From Comamonas piscis (GTDB taxonomy: Bacteria; Pseudomonadota; Gammaproteobacteria; Burkholderiales; Burkholderiaceae_C), in NCBI RefSeq assembly GCF_014109725.1, contig NZ_CP058554.1, positions 248,001-312,000 of the forward strand: DNA of 64,000 bases, written 5' to 3'. Shown piece by piece: positions 9,075 through 17,397 of this stretch; positions within the stretch are counted from its first letter, which is position 1, and every line of letters starts with the position of its first letter. Under the pieces are notes generated by a model. That model did no database searches. It was not told the origin of the DNA and was given only the letters and a program-made list of their open reading frames with translations. A program made the position numbers and the translations under genes.

Positions 9075-9573
9075 GCCTCGCCAAAACACACCGCCCTCCG
9101 ACTACCCGCAAGCTGTTCTGCAGCAGATCGAAAAGCTGGCGCAGAACATTGCGATCGCCCGTAAGCGGCGGGGAGAGTCGCAGGCGCAATGGGCCAAACG
9201 ACTGGGCATTTCGCAGCCCACGATGGCGCGGATCGAACGGGGTGATCCGTCGGTCGCAATGGCCTCCTATGTGATGTGCATGTGGCTGATCAATCCAAAG
9301 GGCGATTTGGCCGAGTTGATTGCGCCGCAGAACGACCATGCGGCGCTGGAGCGGGAGGTCGCCAAGGCAAAAGCTCAACGCAAACCCAAAGCGCCCCAGC
9401 CAAACCGTCTGGTGCCGCCAACGGCCAACGCGGATAGTGCCGTGTACCCCAGCCAGGAATCCGACCTTGCCTCCATCATTCCTGGCTTGTTGAACGAGGC
9501 ACGCCAGGAATGGACAAGTGCAGCCCCAGGGCTTGCCGCTCTCATGGCCAAGAAGCCTCCCCAAAAGCCATGA
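9073..9573 (+). CDS. hipB: HipB-like XRE-family antitoxin
   Basis: 166 residues. The helix-turn-helix spans about residues 25-65 (SQAQWAKRLGISQPTMARIE) and is followed by a long, charged, Pro-rich tail, making it larger than E. coli HipB (about 88 residues). The stop overlaps the hipA-like ATG by 4 bp (ATGA), the standard antitoxin-toxin arrangement. The start at 9073 lies inside the proposed operator, which leaves little room for a ribosome-binding site. Expected role: DNA-binding repressor of the pair and neutraliser of the HipA-like kinase. Confidence 0.8.
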   Translation: MPRQNTPPSDYPQAVLQQIEKLAQNIAIARKRRGESQAQWAKRLGISQPTMARIERGDPSVAMASYVMCMWLINPKGDLAELIAPQNDHAALEREVAKAKAQRKPKAPQPNRLVPPTANADSAVYPSQESDLASIIPGLLNEARQEWTSAAPGLAALMAKKPPQKP

Positions 9574-10841
9574 CCGCCGCCGCCTTCCCCTCCGTCTCTG
9601 CACGCACCTATGTGCCGCAAGACCAGCTCTATGTCTGGGCCATGGTCAACCCGGCGGCGCCCACCTTGGCGGGCACGGTCAGCCTTTCGCAGCTGGTGGC
9701 GGATTGCGCCACGTTCAGCTATGCGCCAGATTGGTGGAACTTTGCACTCAGCCAGGACCTGCCCTTGGTGCAAGGCCAGCTCTTCAGCAACGACGAAAAG
9801 CACACGGCACCCGGCGCCATTGACGATGCCCGGCCTGACCGATGGGGCGAGCGCATCATCCGCCACATCGACCGGCCGGCACGCCTGTCGATTCTGGAGA
9901 TGCTGCTCTTTGCCGGGGACGACCGCTTTGGCGCGCTGGGCATCTCCACCTCGGCCGAGCATTACCTGCCGCGCTACATCGGGCCCTATCCACAGCTGAA
10001 GGACTTGGCGCAACTCGCTGCCGCCGTCGAGGATGTTCAGACCCAGGCCCCGATCACCCCCGAGATACAGCGCCTGGTCCAGCCCGGCGTCACCTTGGGC
10101 GGCGCCCGGCCCAAGGCCTTGCTGCAAACCGACAACGGCCCTTGCGTCATCAAGTTCAGCGAGCTGGATGATGCTGTGGATACGCCGCTGATTGAACACG
10201 CGACGATGAGGCTGGCCGCACAGGCCAACATATACACCGCCAAGACTGCCGTGCTGCCTCTGCCACCGCGCTATGGCAAGGCGCGGCACGCACTCACCAT
10301 TGCGCGTTTTGATCGCATCGGCCCCTTCCGGGTGCACTGCCAATCCGCCCACACCGCCTTGCGCGCTGCGGGGTTGGAGATGAGCTATAGCGCCCTGGCA
10401 AGCATCCTGCTGCGCCTGGGCCATCCAGAGCGCCAAGCCGCCATGCGAGAGGAGTTATTCAAGCGCATGGTCTTTAACATCCTCATGGACAACACCGACG
10501 ACCATGAGCGCAACCACAGCCTCAGCCTCAACCTGGCTGATAACTACTACGACCTGAGCCCCGCCTACGACGTAGTGCCGAGCCTGCAGAACCTGGGCTA
10601 CCAAGCCCTCAGTGTGGGGACCATGGGGGCCGAATCCAGTCTGGAGAACGCCCTCAGCCAGATCAATGAATACGGCCTTAAAAGGCCGCGCGCCCTGTCG
10701 CTGGTTAAACAAGTGGCTACTGTCGTCGACCAATGGGCTGCGCATTTTCGGGCGCTGGGTGTCAGCCCGGTGGATATGGAACAGCTCGCAGCCAGCATAG
10801 ACCGCGACGCGCTCAGGCTACAAAGGCAGGCATTTCTTTAA
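9570..10841 (+). CDS. hipA: HipA-like serine/threonine kinase toxin
   Basis: 423 residues from the ATG at 9570, chosen because it overlaps the antitoxin stop. The N-terminal HipA_N-type region is followed by the kinase core: a glycine-rich segment (GVTLGGARPKALL), the catalytic-loop motif N308-x-D310-D-H312-x-x-N315 and the metal-binding segment D328-LSPAYD-V. HipA kinases arrest growth by phosphorylating a tRNA synthetase (GltX in E. coli); the target here is unknown. All key catalytic residues appear present, so the toxin looks functional. Confidence 0.85.
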   Translation: MTAAAFPSVSARTYVPQDQLYVWAMVNPAAPTLAGTVSLSQLVADCATFSYAPDWWNFALSQDLPLVQGQLFSNDEKHTAPGAIDDARPDRWGERIIRHIDRPARLSILEMLLFAGDDRFGALGISTSAEHYLPRYIGPYPQLKDLAQLAAAVEDVQTQAPITPEIQRLVQPGVTLGGARPKALLQTDNGPCVIKFSELDDAVDTPLIEHATMRLAAQANIYTAKTAVLPLPPRYGKARHALTIARFDRIGPFRVHCQSAHTALRAAGLEMSYSALASILLRLGHPERQAAMREELFKRMVFNILMDNTDDHERNHSLSLNLADNYYDLSPAYDVVPSLQNLGYQALSVGTMGAESSLENALSQINEYGLKRPRALSLVKQVATVVDQWAAHFRALGVSPVDMEQLAASIDRDALRLQRQAFL

Positions 10842-10926
10842 AGCCTGCGTGGCTGGCGGAATACTTCAGCAAAGCACGCGCAGCGCCAGCCCAACCCTTC
10901 AAAGATTTGCCTATTTTTGAGGCAGC

Positions 10927-12030
10927 TCAGTGCCCATCCACCACCACCGGCACCCGTGGCGCCACCGCGCACATCAGCTCATAGCCCACGGTGCCTGCGG
11001 CCTGCGCCACTTCGTCGATGGGGAGCACCGTGCCGTTGGCGGCGCGGCCCCACAGAGTCACTTCGCTGCCCCAGCCGGCTTGGGGGATGTCGGTGAGATC
11101 GACGGTGACCATGTCCATGCTGACACGACCGATCAGGCGCGAGCGCTGGCCGTCGACCAGCACGGGGGTGCCGTTGCCGCAGTGGCGGGGGTAGCCGTCG
11201 GCATAGCCGCAGGCGACGACGCCGATGCGCATGGGCTTGTCGGCGGTGAAGGCCGAGCCGTAGCCGACGGTATCGCCGGCCTGCAGCTCCTGCACGCCGA
11301 TGACCTTGGCCGACAAGGTCATCGTCGGCTGCAGGCCCCAGTCCTCGGCGGTTTGCAGCGGGTAATCGGGCGCGCTGCCGTAGAGCAGAATGCCGCCCCG
11401 CACCCAGTCGCCGCGTTGGCTGGCTGGCATGTCGGGGTTGCGCAGCATCGCGGCGCTGTTGCAGATGCTGCGCTCGCCGGGAAGGTCCAAGGTGGTCTGG
11501 TTGAACAGCGCCAGCGCTGCGCCAATGCCTTTGGCGGTGTCGGCATCGCTGAAGTGGGTGATGAGGGAGATCTCGTCCACCTGGGTCAGCGCATTGAGGC
11601 GGGCCCAGGCGGAGCGGTAGCGCTCGGCGGTAAAGCCCAGGCGGTTCATGCCGGAGTTCATCTTCAGAAAGACGCGGTGCGGCTGCTGGGTCTTGTGGGC
11701 CGCCAGCCAGTCGATCTGCTGGTCGCAGTGCACCGTGTGCCAAAGGTTCAGGCGCGAGCACAGCTCCAGGTCACGTGCATCGAAGACGCCTTCGAGCAAC
11801 AGAATCGGGCCGCGCCAGCCCAGATCGCGGATGCGCTGGGCTTCGGACGGCTCCAGCAGCGCAAAGCCATCGGCGGCGCGCATGCCGTCAAACACCTGCT
11901 CGATGCCATGGCCGTAAGCGTTTGCTTTCACGACACACCACAGCTTGGCGTCTTGCGCCGCCTGGCGCGCGCGGGCCAGGTTATGTTGCAAAGCAGCGGT
12001 ATGAATGGTGGCTAGAATGGGGCGCGGCAT
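10927..12030 (-). CDS. alr: Alanine racemase (PLP-dependent)
   Basis: 367 residues, the usual length. It interconverts L- and D-alanine for peptidoglycan synthesis. The PLP lysine is K35 in VVKANAYGHG and the second catalytic base is Y257 in GYGSAF; RVSMDMVTVDLTD is the conserved C-terminal signature. The gene is divergent from lplT across 142 bp, an arrangement common in Burkholderiales. Confidence 0.95.
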   Translation of the reverse strand: MPRPILATIHTAALQHNLARARQAAQDAKLWCVVKANAYGHGIEQVFDGMRAADGFALLEPSEAQRIRDLGWRGPILLLEGVFDARDLELCSRLNLWHTVHCDQQIDWLAAHKTQQPHRVFLKMNSGMNRLGFTAERYRSAWARLNALTQVDEISLITHFSDADTAKGIGAALALFNQTTLDLPGERSICNSAAMLRNPDMPASQRGDWVRGGILLYGSAPDYPLQTAEDWGLQPTMTLSAKVIGVQELQAGDTVGYGSAFTADKPMRIGVVACGYADGYPRHCGNGTPVLVDGQRSRLIGRVSMDMVTVDLTDIPQAGWGSEVTLWGRAANGTVLPIDEVAQAAGTVGYELMCAVAPRVPVVVDGH

Positions 12031-12172
12031 GGCAAATACTCACAACAAGATTATGAAAACCCCTAGTATTCTGGCACCGTGCTTTCAGCCCTGCGTGCTA
12101 TAACCTCGACTCCCTACACGTAGCTTACAAATTTCTCGCGCCATTAGCATCCCTTATTAGCCTCTCCAACGA

Positions 12173-13474
12173 ATGAAGCGCGGTTTCTATACCATCATGT
12201 CGGCGCAGTTTTTCAGCTCGCTGGCCGACAACGCCCTGTTTGTCGTTGCCGTCGATCTGCTGATCAACTCAGGTGCAGCCGAGTGGCAACGGGCCGCCTT
12301 GGTGCCCATGTTCGCGCTGTTCTACGTGATCCTGGCACCGTTTGTGGGCGCATTTGCCGATGCCTACCCCAAGGGGCAGGTGATGTTCATCAGCAATGCC
12401 ATCAAGGTGATCGGCTGCCTGCTGATGCTGTTTGGCCACCATCCGCTGCTGGCCTATGCCGTCGTAGGCCTGGGCGCTGCGGCTTACTCCCCCGCCAAGT
12501 ACGGCATCCTCACCGAACTGCTGCCGGCCAGCCAGCTGGTGCGGGCCAATGGCTGGATCGAGGGGCTGACCATCACCTCGATCATTCTGGGTGTGCTGCT
12601 GGGCGGCCAACTGGTAGGCCCCCAAATCTCCGGCTGGCTGCTGTCCTTTGACCTGCCGCTGATCGATACCCCCATCGACACCCCATCGGAGGCAGCGATC
12701 TGCGTGATCGGCCTGCTCTATGCAGGCGCTGCCTGGTTCAACACCCGCATCCCCCGCACCGCTACCCAGCTGGTGCCGCTGCGCCAGGACATGAGCCGCA
12801 GCATGTTCTCCAATGTGATGGACCTGCTGCCTGACTTTTGGCGCTGCAACAACCGCCTCTGGCACGACAAGCTCGGCCAGATTTCGCTGTCGACCACCAC
12901 CTTGTTCTGGGGCGTGTCGGGCAACCTGCGCTACATCGTGCTGGCCTGGAGCGCCGTCGCGCTGGGCTACAGCACTACCAAGGCCTCGGCCCTCGTTGGC
13001 GTGGTGGCCATTGGCACGGCAGTCGGCGCGATTCTGGCCTCCATGCGCATGAAGCTGGACGGCGCCACGCGCGTGATCCCGCTGGGCATTGCGATGGGCC
13101 TGTTGGTAGTGGGCATGAACTTCATCCACAGCATCTGGCTGGCGGTGCCTTTTCTGATTGTGCTGGGGGGCCTGGGCGGCTTCCTAGTGGTGCCAATGAA
13201 CGCACTGCTGCAGCACCGGGGCCACAACCTGATGGGCTCGGGCCGCTCGATTGCTGTGCAAAACTTCAACGAGCAGGCCTGCATCCTGGGTCTGGGCGTC
13301 GTCTACAGCATGTTCACCCGGTTTGGCATGTCGGCCTATGGCGCCATCACCTGCTTTGGCCTGCTGGTGGCCGGCATCATGTGGTGCATCCAGCTCTGGC
13401 ACCGGCATAATTGCAAGCAGCATCCGCAGGAAATCAAACGGCTGCTGGACATTGCCCGCCACGACCACCACTGA
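12173..13474 (+). CDS. lplT: Lysophospholipid transporter LplT (MFS fold)
   Basis: 433 residues with about 11-12 membrane spans. The N-terminus (FYTIMSAQFFSSLADNALFV) and AAYSPAKYGILTELLP are LplT hallmarks. LplT flips lysophospholipids to the inner leaflet for re-acylation. In enterobacteria it sits with the acyltransferase aas; no aas is seen here. The start at 12173 is the only ATG near the first span. Confidence 0.92.
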   Translation: MKRGFYTIMSAQFFSSLADNALFVVAVDLLINSGAAEWQRAALVPMFALFYVILAPFVGAFADAYPKGQVMFISNAIKVIGCLLMLFGHHPLLAYAVVGLGAAAYSPAKYGILTELLPASQLVRANGWIEGLTITSIILGVLLGGQLVGPQISGWLLSFDLPLIDTPIDTPSEAAICVIGLLYAGAAWFNTRIPRTATQLVPLRQDMSRSMFSNVMDLLPDFWRCNNRLWHDKLGQISLSTTTLFWGVSGNLRYIVLAWSAVALGYSTTKASALVGVVAIGTAVGAILASMRMKLDGATRVIPLGIAMGLLVVGMNFIHSIWLAVPFLIVLGGLGGFLVVPMNALLQHRGHNLMGSGRSIAVQNFNEQACILGLGVVYSMFTRFGMSAYGAITCFGLLVAGIMWCIQLWHRHNCKQHPQEIKRLLDIARHDHH

Positions 13475-13580
13475 TGAGCCCTGCGGTGGGCAAGGCGCCA
13501 AGCCCTGCCGCCCACCTGCATCCCTACCCATAGAAAGCTGACAGCGCCTGTTGACCCCAGGCGCTGCTCTCCGTTGCCCC

Positions 13581-14462
13581 ATGCTCACCGCGCTGCCCTT
13601 TTTAGCCTTGATGACCAATGCCCTGATCTGGGGCACGATCTGGTGGCCGTTCCGCCAGCTGCAAGGCATGGGCGTACACCCGGTGCTGGCCACCGCCCTG
13701 GTCTACCTGATCCTGTTTTGCGGGCTGATGCTGGTCAAACCTGCAGCGGCGGCCATTGCCCGGCGCCACCCCATGCTGCTGTTGCTGGCCTTTACCTCCG
13801 GCACCACCAATGTGCTGTTCAACTGGGCCGCTACCACCGGCGATGTGGTGCGCGTGGTGCTGCTGTTCTATCTGATGCCCGCCTGGTCGGTGCTGCTGGC
13901 CTGGTACTTTCTGGGGGAGAGGCCCAACAAATACTCGGTCCTGCGCCTGGTGCTGGCCTTCAGCGGCGTGCTGATCGTGATGATCCCGGCCGGCGCCACC
14001 TGGCAGAGCCTGACAGCCAACCTCTCACTGCCCGATGCGCTGGCGATTGCCGGCGGCTTTACCTTTGCCGGCACCAATGTGGTTTTGCGCAGCCAGTACC
14101 GGGTGCCGGGCGAGGCGCGCATGCTGGCCATGTTCTTTGGCGGCCTGGTTGCCGCTGGTGCCATGTCGGTGCTGGGCATCTACCTGGGCCGTATGCCGGC
14201 CCTCCCCGATATCGCCTGGAGTTGGCCGTTGATGGTGCTGGTGGTCGCCGTGCTGATCATGCTCAGCAACTGGACCTTGCAGTACGGCGCCTCGCGCCTG
14301 GCCGCCACTACGGCTGCCGTGGTGATGCTGTCCGAAGTGGTGTTTGCCAGCGCCTCCAACGTGATGATCGAGGGCGCCGTGCTCTCGGGCCGGCTGCTGC
14401 TGGGCGGCGCGCTGGTGCTGTCGGCATCGCTGATTGCGGCGATTGAATCTCGCCTGCCTTAA
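13581..14462 (+). CDS. DMT-superfamily (EamA) permease
   Basis: 293 residues with ten hydrophobic segments in two EamA repeats of about 140 residues; the second repeat begins near LPDALAIAGGFTFAGTNVVL. The ATG at 13581 is preferred to an in-frame TTG 30 bp upstream because it directly precedes the first span. EamA proteins export or import small metabolites; the substrate is unknown. It stands alone, 106 bp after lplT and 29 bp before gpx. Confidence 0.85.
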   Translation: MLTALPFLALMTNALIWGTIWWPFRQLQGMGVHPVLATALVYLILFCGLMLVKPAAAAIARRHPMLLLLAFTSGTTNVLFNWAATTGDVVRVVLLFYLMPAWSVLLAWYFLGERPNKYSVLRLVLAFSGVLIVMIPAGATWQSLTANLSLPDALAIAGGFTFAGTNVVLRSQYRVPGEARMLAMFFGGLVAAGAMSVLGIYLGRMPALPDIAWSWPLMVLVVAVLIMLSNWTLQYGASRLAATTAAVVMLSEVVFASASNVMIEGAVLSGRLLLGGALVLSASLIAAIESRLP

Positions 14463-14491
14463 GCAGATGGTTAGCGACTAAGATAGCCGCC

Positions 14492-14989
14492 ATGCCCCAA
14501 GCTCAGCACACGCTCCAGGATTTTGTACTCCACGACGCCAGCGCACAGCCCCTACCGCTAGCGCGCTATGCCGGCCAGGTGGTGCTCGTCGTCAACACCG
14601 CCACGGCCTGCGGTTTTACGCCGCAGCTCAAAGGGCTGGAAGCGCTGCAGCAGCAGTATGGCGCGCAAGGCTTGCAGGTGCTGGGCCTCCCCTGCAACCA
14701 GTTTGGCGCGCAGGCATCGGGCAGCAATGCCGAGATTGCGCAGTTTTGCGAGCTGAACTACCAGACGAGCTTCCCCAGCCTGGCCAAGGTGGAGGTGAAC
14801 GGCCCGCACGCCGACCCCTTGTTTGTCTGGCTCAAGGCGCAGGCACCGGGCATCCTGGGTGGGCGGATTCTGTGGAATTTCACCAAGTTTCTGGTCGCGC
14901 GCGATGGCACCACGGTGCAGCGCTTTGCCCCGATGACCAAGCCGGCCAAGCTGGCAGCGGCTATCGAGAAGGCATTGGCTTCTTCTTAA
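14492..14989 (+). CDS. Glutathione peroxidase family protein (Cys type)
   Basis: 165 residues, typical for bacterial Gpx/BtuE. It reduces hydroperoxides with thiols, probably via thioredoxin. The catalytic cysteine is C40 in NTATACGFTPQL, with the partner Gln in LPCNQFGAQ and Trp in LWNFTKF, so the tetrad is complete. It uses Cys rather than selenocysteine. It may be co-transcribed with the DMT permease 29 bp upstream. Confidence 0.92.
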   Translation: MPQAQHTLQDFVLHDASAQPLPLARYAGQVVLVVNTATACGFTPQLKGLEALQQQYGAQGLQVLGLPCNQFGAQASGSNAEIAQFCELNYQTSFPSLAKVEVNGPHADPLFVWLKAQAPGILGGRILWNFTKFLVARDGTTVQRFAPMTKPAKLAAAIEKALASS

Positions 14990-15003
14990 ATACCAAACGG
15001 CGC

Positions 15004-15129
15004 TCAGTCCATCAGCGCCGTCTCCAGCCCGGCCGCAATGCTGGCCAAGCCGGCAATCACGCAGACCGCGCCCCAGAACTTGCGCAGCCAGCGGCGCTTG
15101 GGGTTGGCTTTGGTGGGGTCGGGCTTCAT
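15004..15129 (-). CDS. 41-residue single-span membrane protein
   Basis: Reading from the ATG at 15129, preceded by AGGAGAACGCC (a strong ribosome-binding site 6 bp from the start), gives a basic N-terminus (MKPDPTKANPKRRWLRKFWG) followed by a hydrophobic segment (AVCVIAGLASIAAGLETAL) and a stop at 15004. The positive-inside pattern supports a real small membrane protein. It is convergent with gpx. Function unknown. Confidence 0.6.
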   Translation of the reverse strand: MKPDPTKANPKRRWLRKFWGAVCVIAGLASIAAGLETALMD

Positions 15130-15201
15130 GGCGTTCTCCTTGCCAAGTCTCAGAAGGTCAGTGTAAGCAGCGGCAGATCAGCGATCAAGCCAGAGGCATA
15201 A

Positions 15202-15240
15202 AAAAAGCTGTCCACACTTTTGGAGCGTGGGCAGCTTTTT
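15202..15240. terminator. Bidirectional intrinsic terminator
   Basis: AAAAAGCTGTCCAC (15202-15215) and GTGGGCAGCTTTTT (15227-15240) form a 14-bp stem with one G:U-type mismatch. A/T runs on both sides let it work in both directions. It ends the ProQ gene on the minus strand. Confidence 0.8.
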
Positions 15241-15274
15241 GATTGATTGCCTGAGATGGGCCCAGGCGCAGGGC

Positions 15275-16372
15275 TTATTCAGCGGCAGCAGCCTGGTCGT
15301 CGGCTTGGGCGACGGGCGCCTCGGCTTCGTCATCAGCAGCTTCTGGCGCAGCGGGTGCGGCTACCGGTGCAGGACGGGCGGCAATCGCCTTGACCTGCGC
15401 AGCACGGTGCAGATGGCGCTCGACAGCTGCCGGGTGCATGCCGTACATGTCGGCAAACTCGGCCACGCTCTTGCCGCTGGCGGCATGGGCGGTCGCCAGG
15501 GCCTCGGCCTTGGCGTCGAACTCGGCGACTTCCTGCATGGCGTCGGCCAGCAGCGCCTGGGTGGCTTCGTCCTTGACCTGGACCTTGGCCAGGAAGTCAT
15601 CGCGGCTCAGGTCCGAGCCGATGTAGGCCATGCCGATACGGCGGCGCAGCTTGAGCTGCAGGTCTTCGCCATCACGGGGCTTGCGGCGGCGGAAGGACTC
15701 CACCAGCGCATGGAACACGTGCTCGGGCGCCATCGCTTCGACCACTTGGCCTTGCAGGTCGTGGCGGGACTGGCCCATGGCCACGGCGTTCAGGTAACGG
15801 GTCGAACGGGTATGCAGGCCCAGGGCCACCTTCAGCTCATTCTTTTCGAAGGCATCGGGGTGGGCGGCCATCAGGTCCTGGAACACACCGCGCTTGAGCG
15901 GCAGCGGTTGGTCGCCAAACAGCGCAGGGTACAGGCCCGCAAGCTTTTCCACCACGGGGTGGCGTGGGCGGGGAGGCGCCTTGGGCGCCTGGGGAGCACT
16001 TGGGCCACCATCACGGCGGGGGCCACGGCCACCCGATGCGGGGCCTTCACGGCGTGCACCGCTGCCGGGCTTGTTGCTGCGGCGGGGGGCTTGGCCCGTG
16101 CGTGCAGGGCGCTCGCTGCGCTCCTGGCGTTGCACGGGTGCGGCATCCGATTCGGCAGGCGCAGCGGCGGGTGCCACTTCCAGCGCATGGCCCTTGGTGG
16201 CCGCGCGCAGCGCATCGGCCATGGCCGAGTTCAGCACCGGCGCTTTGCCTGCCGGGCGCTCGGAGCGCTCCTGCTTGGGCTGGCGACGCGTATCACCGCC
16301 CGCTGCGGGCGCAGCCGGAGCTGGTGCCGGTGCGGAAGCATCAGAAGAGGTGGGGAGGGTCGGTTCGGTCAT
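15275..16372 (-). CDS. ProQ/FinO-family RNA chaperone
   Basis: 365 residues from the ATG at 16372. A low-complexity Ala/Pro/Arg-rich N-terminal region (about residues 1-135, with RQERSERP-type repeats) precedes the ProQ/FinO domain at about 140-250 (HPVVEKLAGLYPALFGDQPL, LKVALGLHTRSTRYL). An Ala-rich tail follows. ProQ/FinO proteins bind structured sRNAs and mRNA 3' ends. Its length and disordered extensions are typical of Burkholderiales members; which RNAs it serves is unknown. An in-frame extension to 16423 starts at a non-ATG codon and was not used. Confidence 0.88.
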   Translation of the reverse strand: MTEPTLPTSSDASAPAPAPAAPAAGGDTRRQPKQERSERPAGKAPVLNSAMADALRAATKGHALEVAPAAAPAESDAAPVQRQERSERPARTGQAPRRSNKPGSGARREGPASGGRGPRRDGGPSAPQAPKAPPRPRHPVVEKLAGLYPALFGDQPLPLKRGVFQDLMAAHPDAFEKNELKVALGLHTRSTRYLNAVAMGQSRHDLQGQVVEAMAPEHVFHALVESFRRRKPRDGEDLQLKLRRRIGMAYIGSDLSRDDFLAKVQVKDEATQALLADAMQEVAEFDAKAEALATAHAASGKSVAEFADMYGMHPAAVERHLHRAAQVKAIAARPAPVAAPAAPEAADDEAEAPVAQADDQAAAAE

Positions 16373-16596
16373 AAACAAGCGCTGGCGCAGAAAAAAGTGC
16401 AGACCCGCCAAGAGCAGCTGCACCGGTAAAAAGCAAAACGCCCTGGATCACCCAAGGCAAGACTGCAAGTATAACGAATCAAGCCCGTCACCAAGTAAGC
16501 AGCTGCACACCTTGCGTGGGCTTTCAGGCGCAGGCGCTACCGAGGTTTGCAGCCCCGGCCCCGCGATCCCAGCCCAAGCCACGCCGCATGCGACGC

Positions 16597-17376
16597 TCAA
16601 TAGGTCCCCGGGTACTCGCCCCCGTCGATCAGCCAGCTCTGCCCGGTCACATAGCCGGTGTGCTGCGATGCCAGGTAAGCAATCAGCGCACCGACTTCTT
16701 CGGGCCGGCCAAAGCGGCCTGCGGGGTTGGCGGCCTCGCGGCTTTGGCGCACCTGGTCTGTGGGACGGCCGCTTTGCTGGGCCAGCTTGTGGATGTGGCG
16801 GGCCTGCGCATCGGTATCGAACGCGCCGGGCAGCACATTGTTGATGGTGACGTTGTGGCGTACCGTTTGACGCGCCAGCCCCGCCACAAAGCCCACCAGC
16901 CCCGAGCGCGCGCCATTGGACAGCCCCAGTTCGGCATGCGCGGCCTTGACGCTGCGCGAGACGATATTGATGATGCGCCCGTAGCCGCGCTGCTGCATGC
17001 CATCGACCACGCGGCGCATCATGTCGATCGGGCCGACCATCATCATGTCCAGCGCCTCGTGCCAGGTCTCGTCCGTCCAGTCGCGGAAATCGCCAGGCGG
17101 GTAGCCGTCGGAGTTGTTGACCAGGATGTCCGGCTGCGGGCAGGCAGCCAGTGCAGCCTCACGGCCCGCTTTTTTGGTGATGTCGGCCACCACATAGCGC
17201 ACGGGGCGGCCACACTCGGCCGACAAGGCCTGCGCCGCCGCTTGCAGGCTGCTTTCGGTGCGGGCGGCGATCACCACCTCGGCCCCTTCCAGCGCCAGCT
17301 GGCGCGCTGCTGCATAGCCCATGCCCTTGCTGCCGCCCCAGACCAGCGCGGCCCTGCCCGTCAATCCCAGATCCAT
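16597..17376 (-). CDS. SDR-family protein with altered catalytic residues
   Basis: 259 residues. The Rossmann motif GGSKGMGYAAA (14-24) fits NAD(P) binding and the C-terminal VTGQSWLIDGGEY is classical for SDRs. Ser140 aligns with the catalytic serine, but the YxxxK motif reads S153-NGA-R157 (Tyr to Ser, Lys to Arg), and the NNAG motif reads NNSDG. It may work by another mechanism, bind ligand without catalysis, or use neighbouring residues. It is the last gene of the five-gene minus-strand operon led by the diiron oxidase, 21 bp after the reductase. Confidence 0.85.
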   Translation of the reverse strand: MDLGLTGRAALVWGGSKGMGYAAARQLALEGAEVVIAARTESSLQAAAQALSAECGRPVRYVVADITKKAGREAALAACPQPDILVNNSDGYPPGDFRDWTDETWHEALDMMMVGPIDMMRRVVDGMQQRGYGRIINIVSRSVKAAHAELGLSNGARSGLVGFVAGLARQTVRHNVTINNVLPGAFDTDAQARHIHKLAQQSGRPTDQVRQSREAANPAGRFGRPEEVGALIAYLASQHTGYVTGQSWLIDGGEYPGTY

Positions 17377-17397
17377 GGTGTTGTTCCTTAGCTTAGG

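Noticed and set aside
14470..14482. GTTAGCGACT shared with the end of the 123-bp element
   Set aside because: Only ten bases match and no second inverted repeat or hairpin is present, so it is most likely chance.
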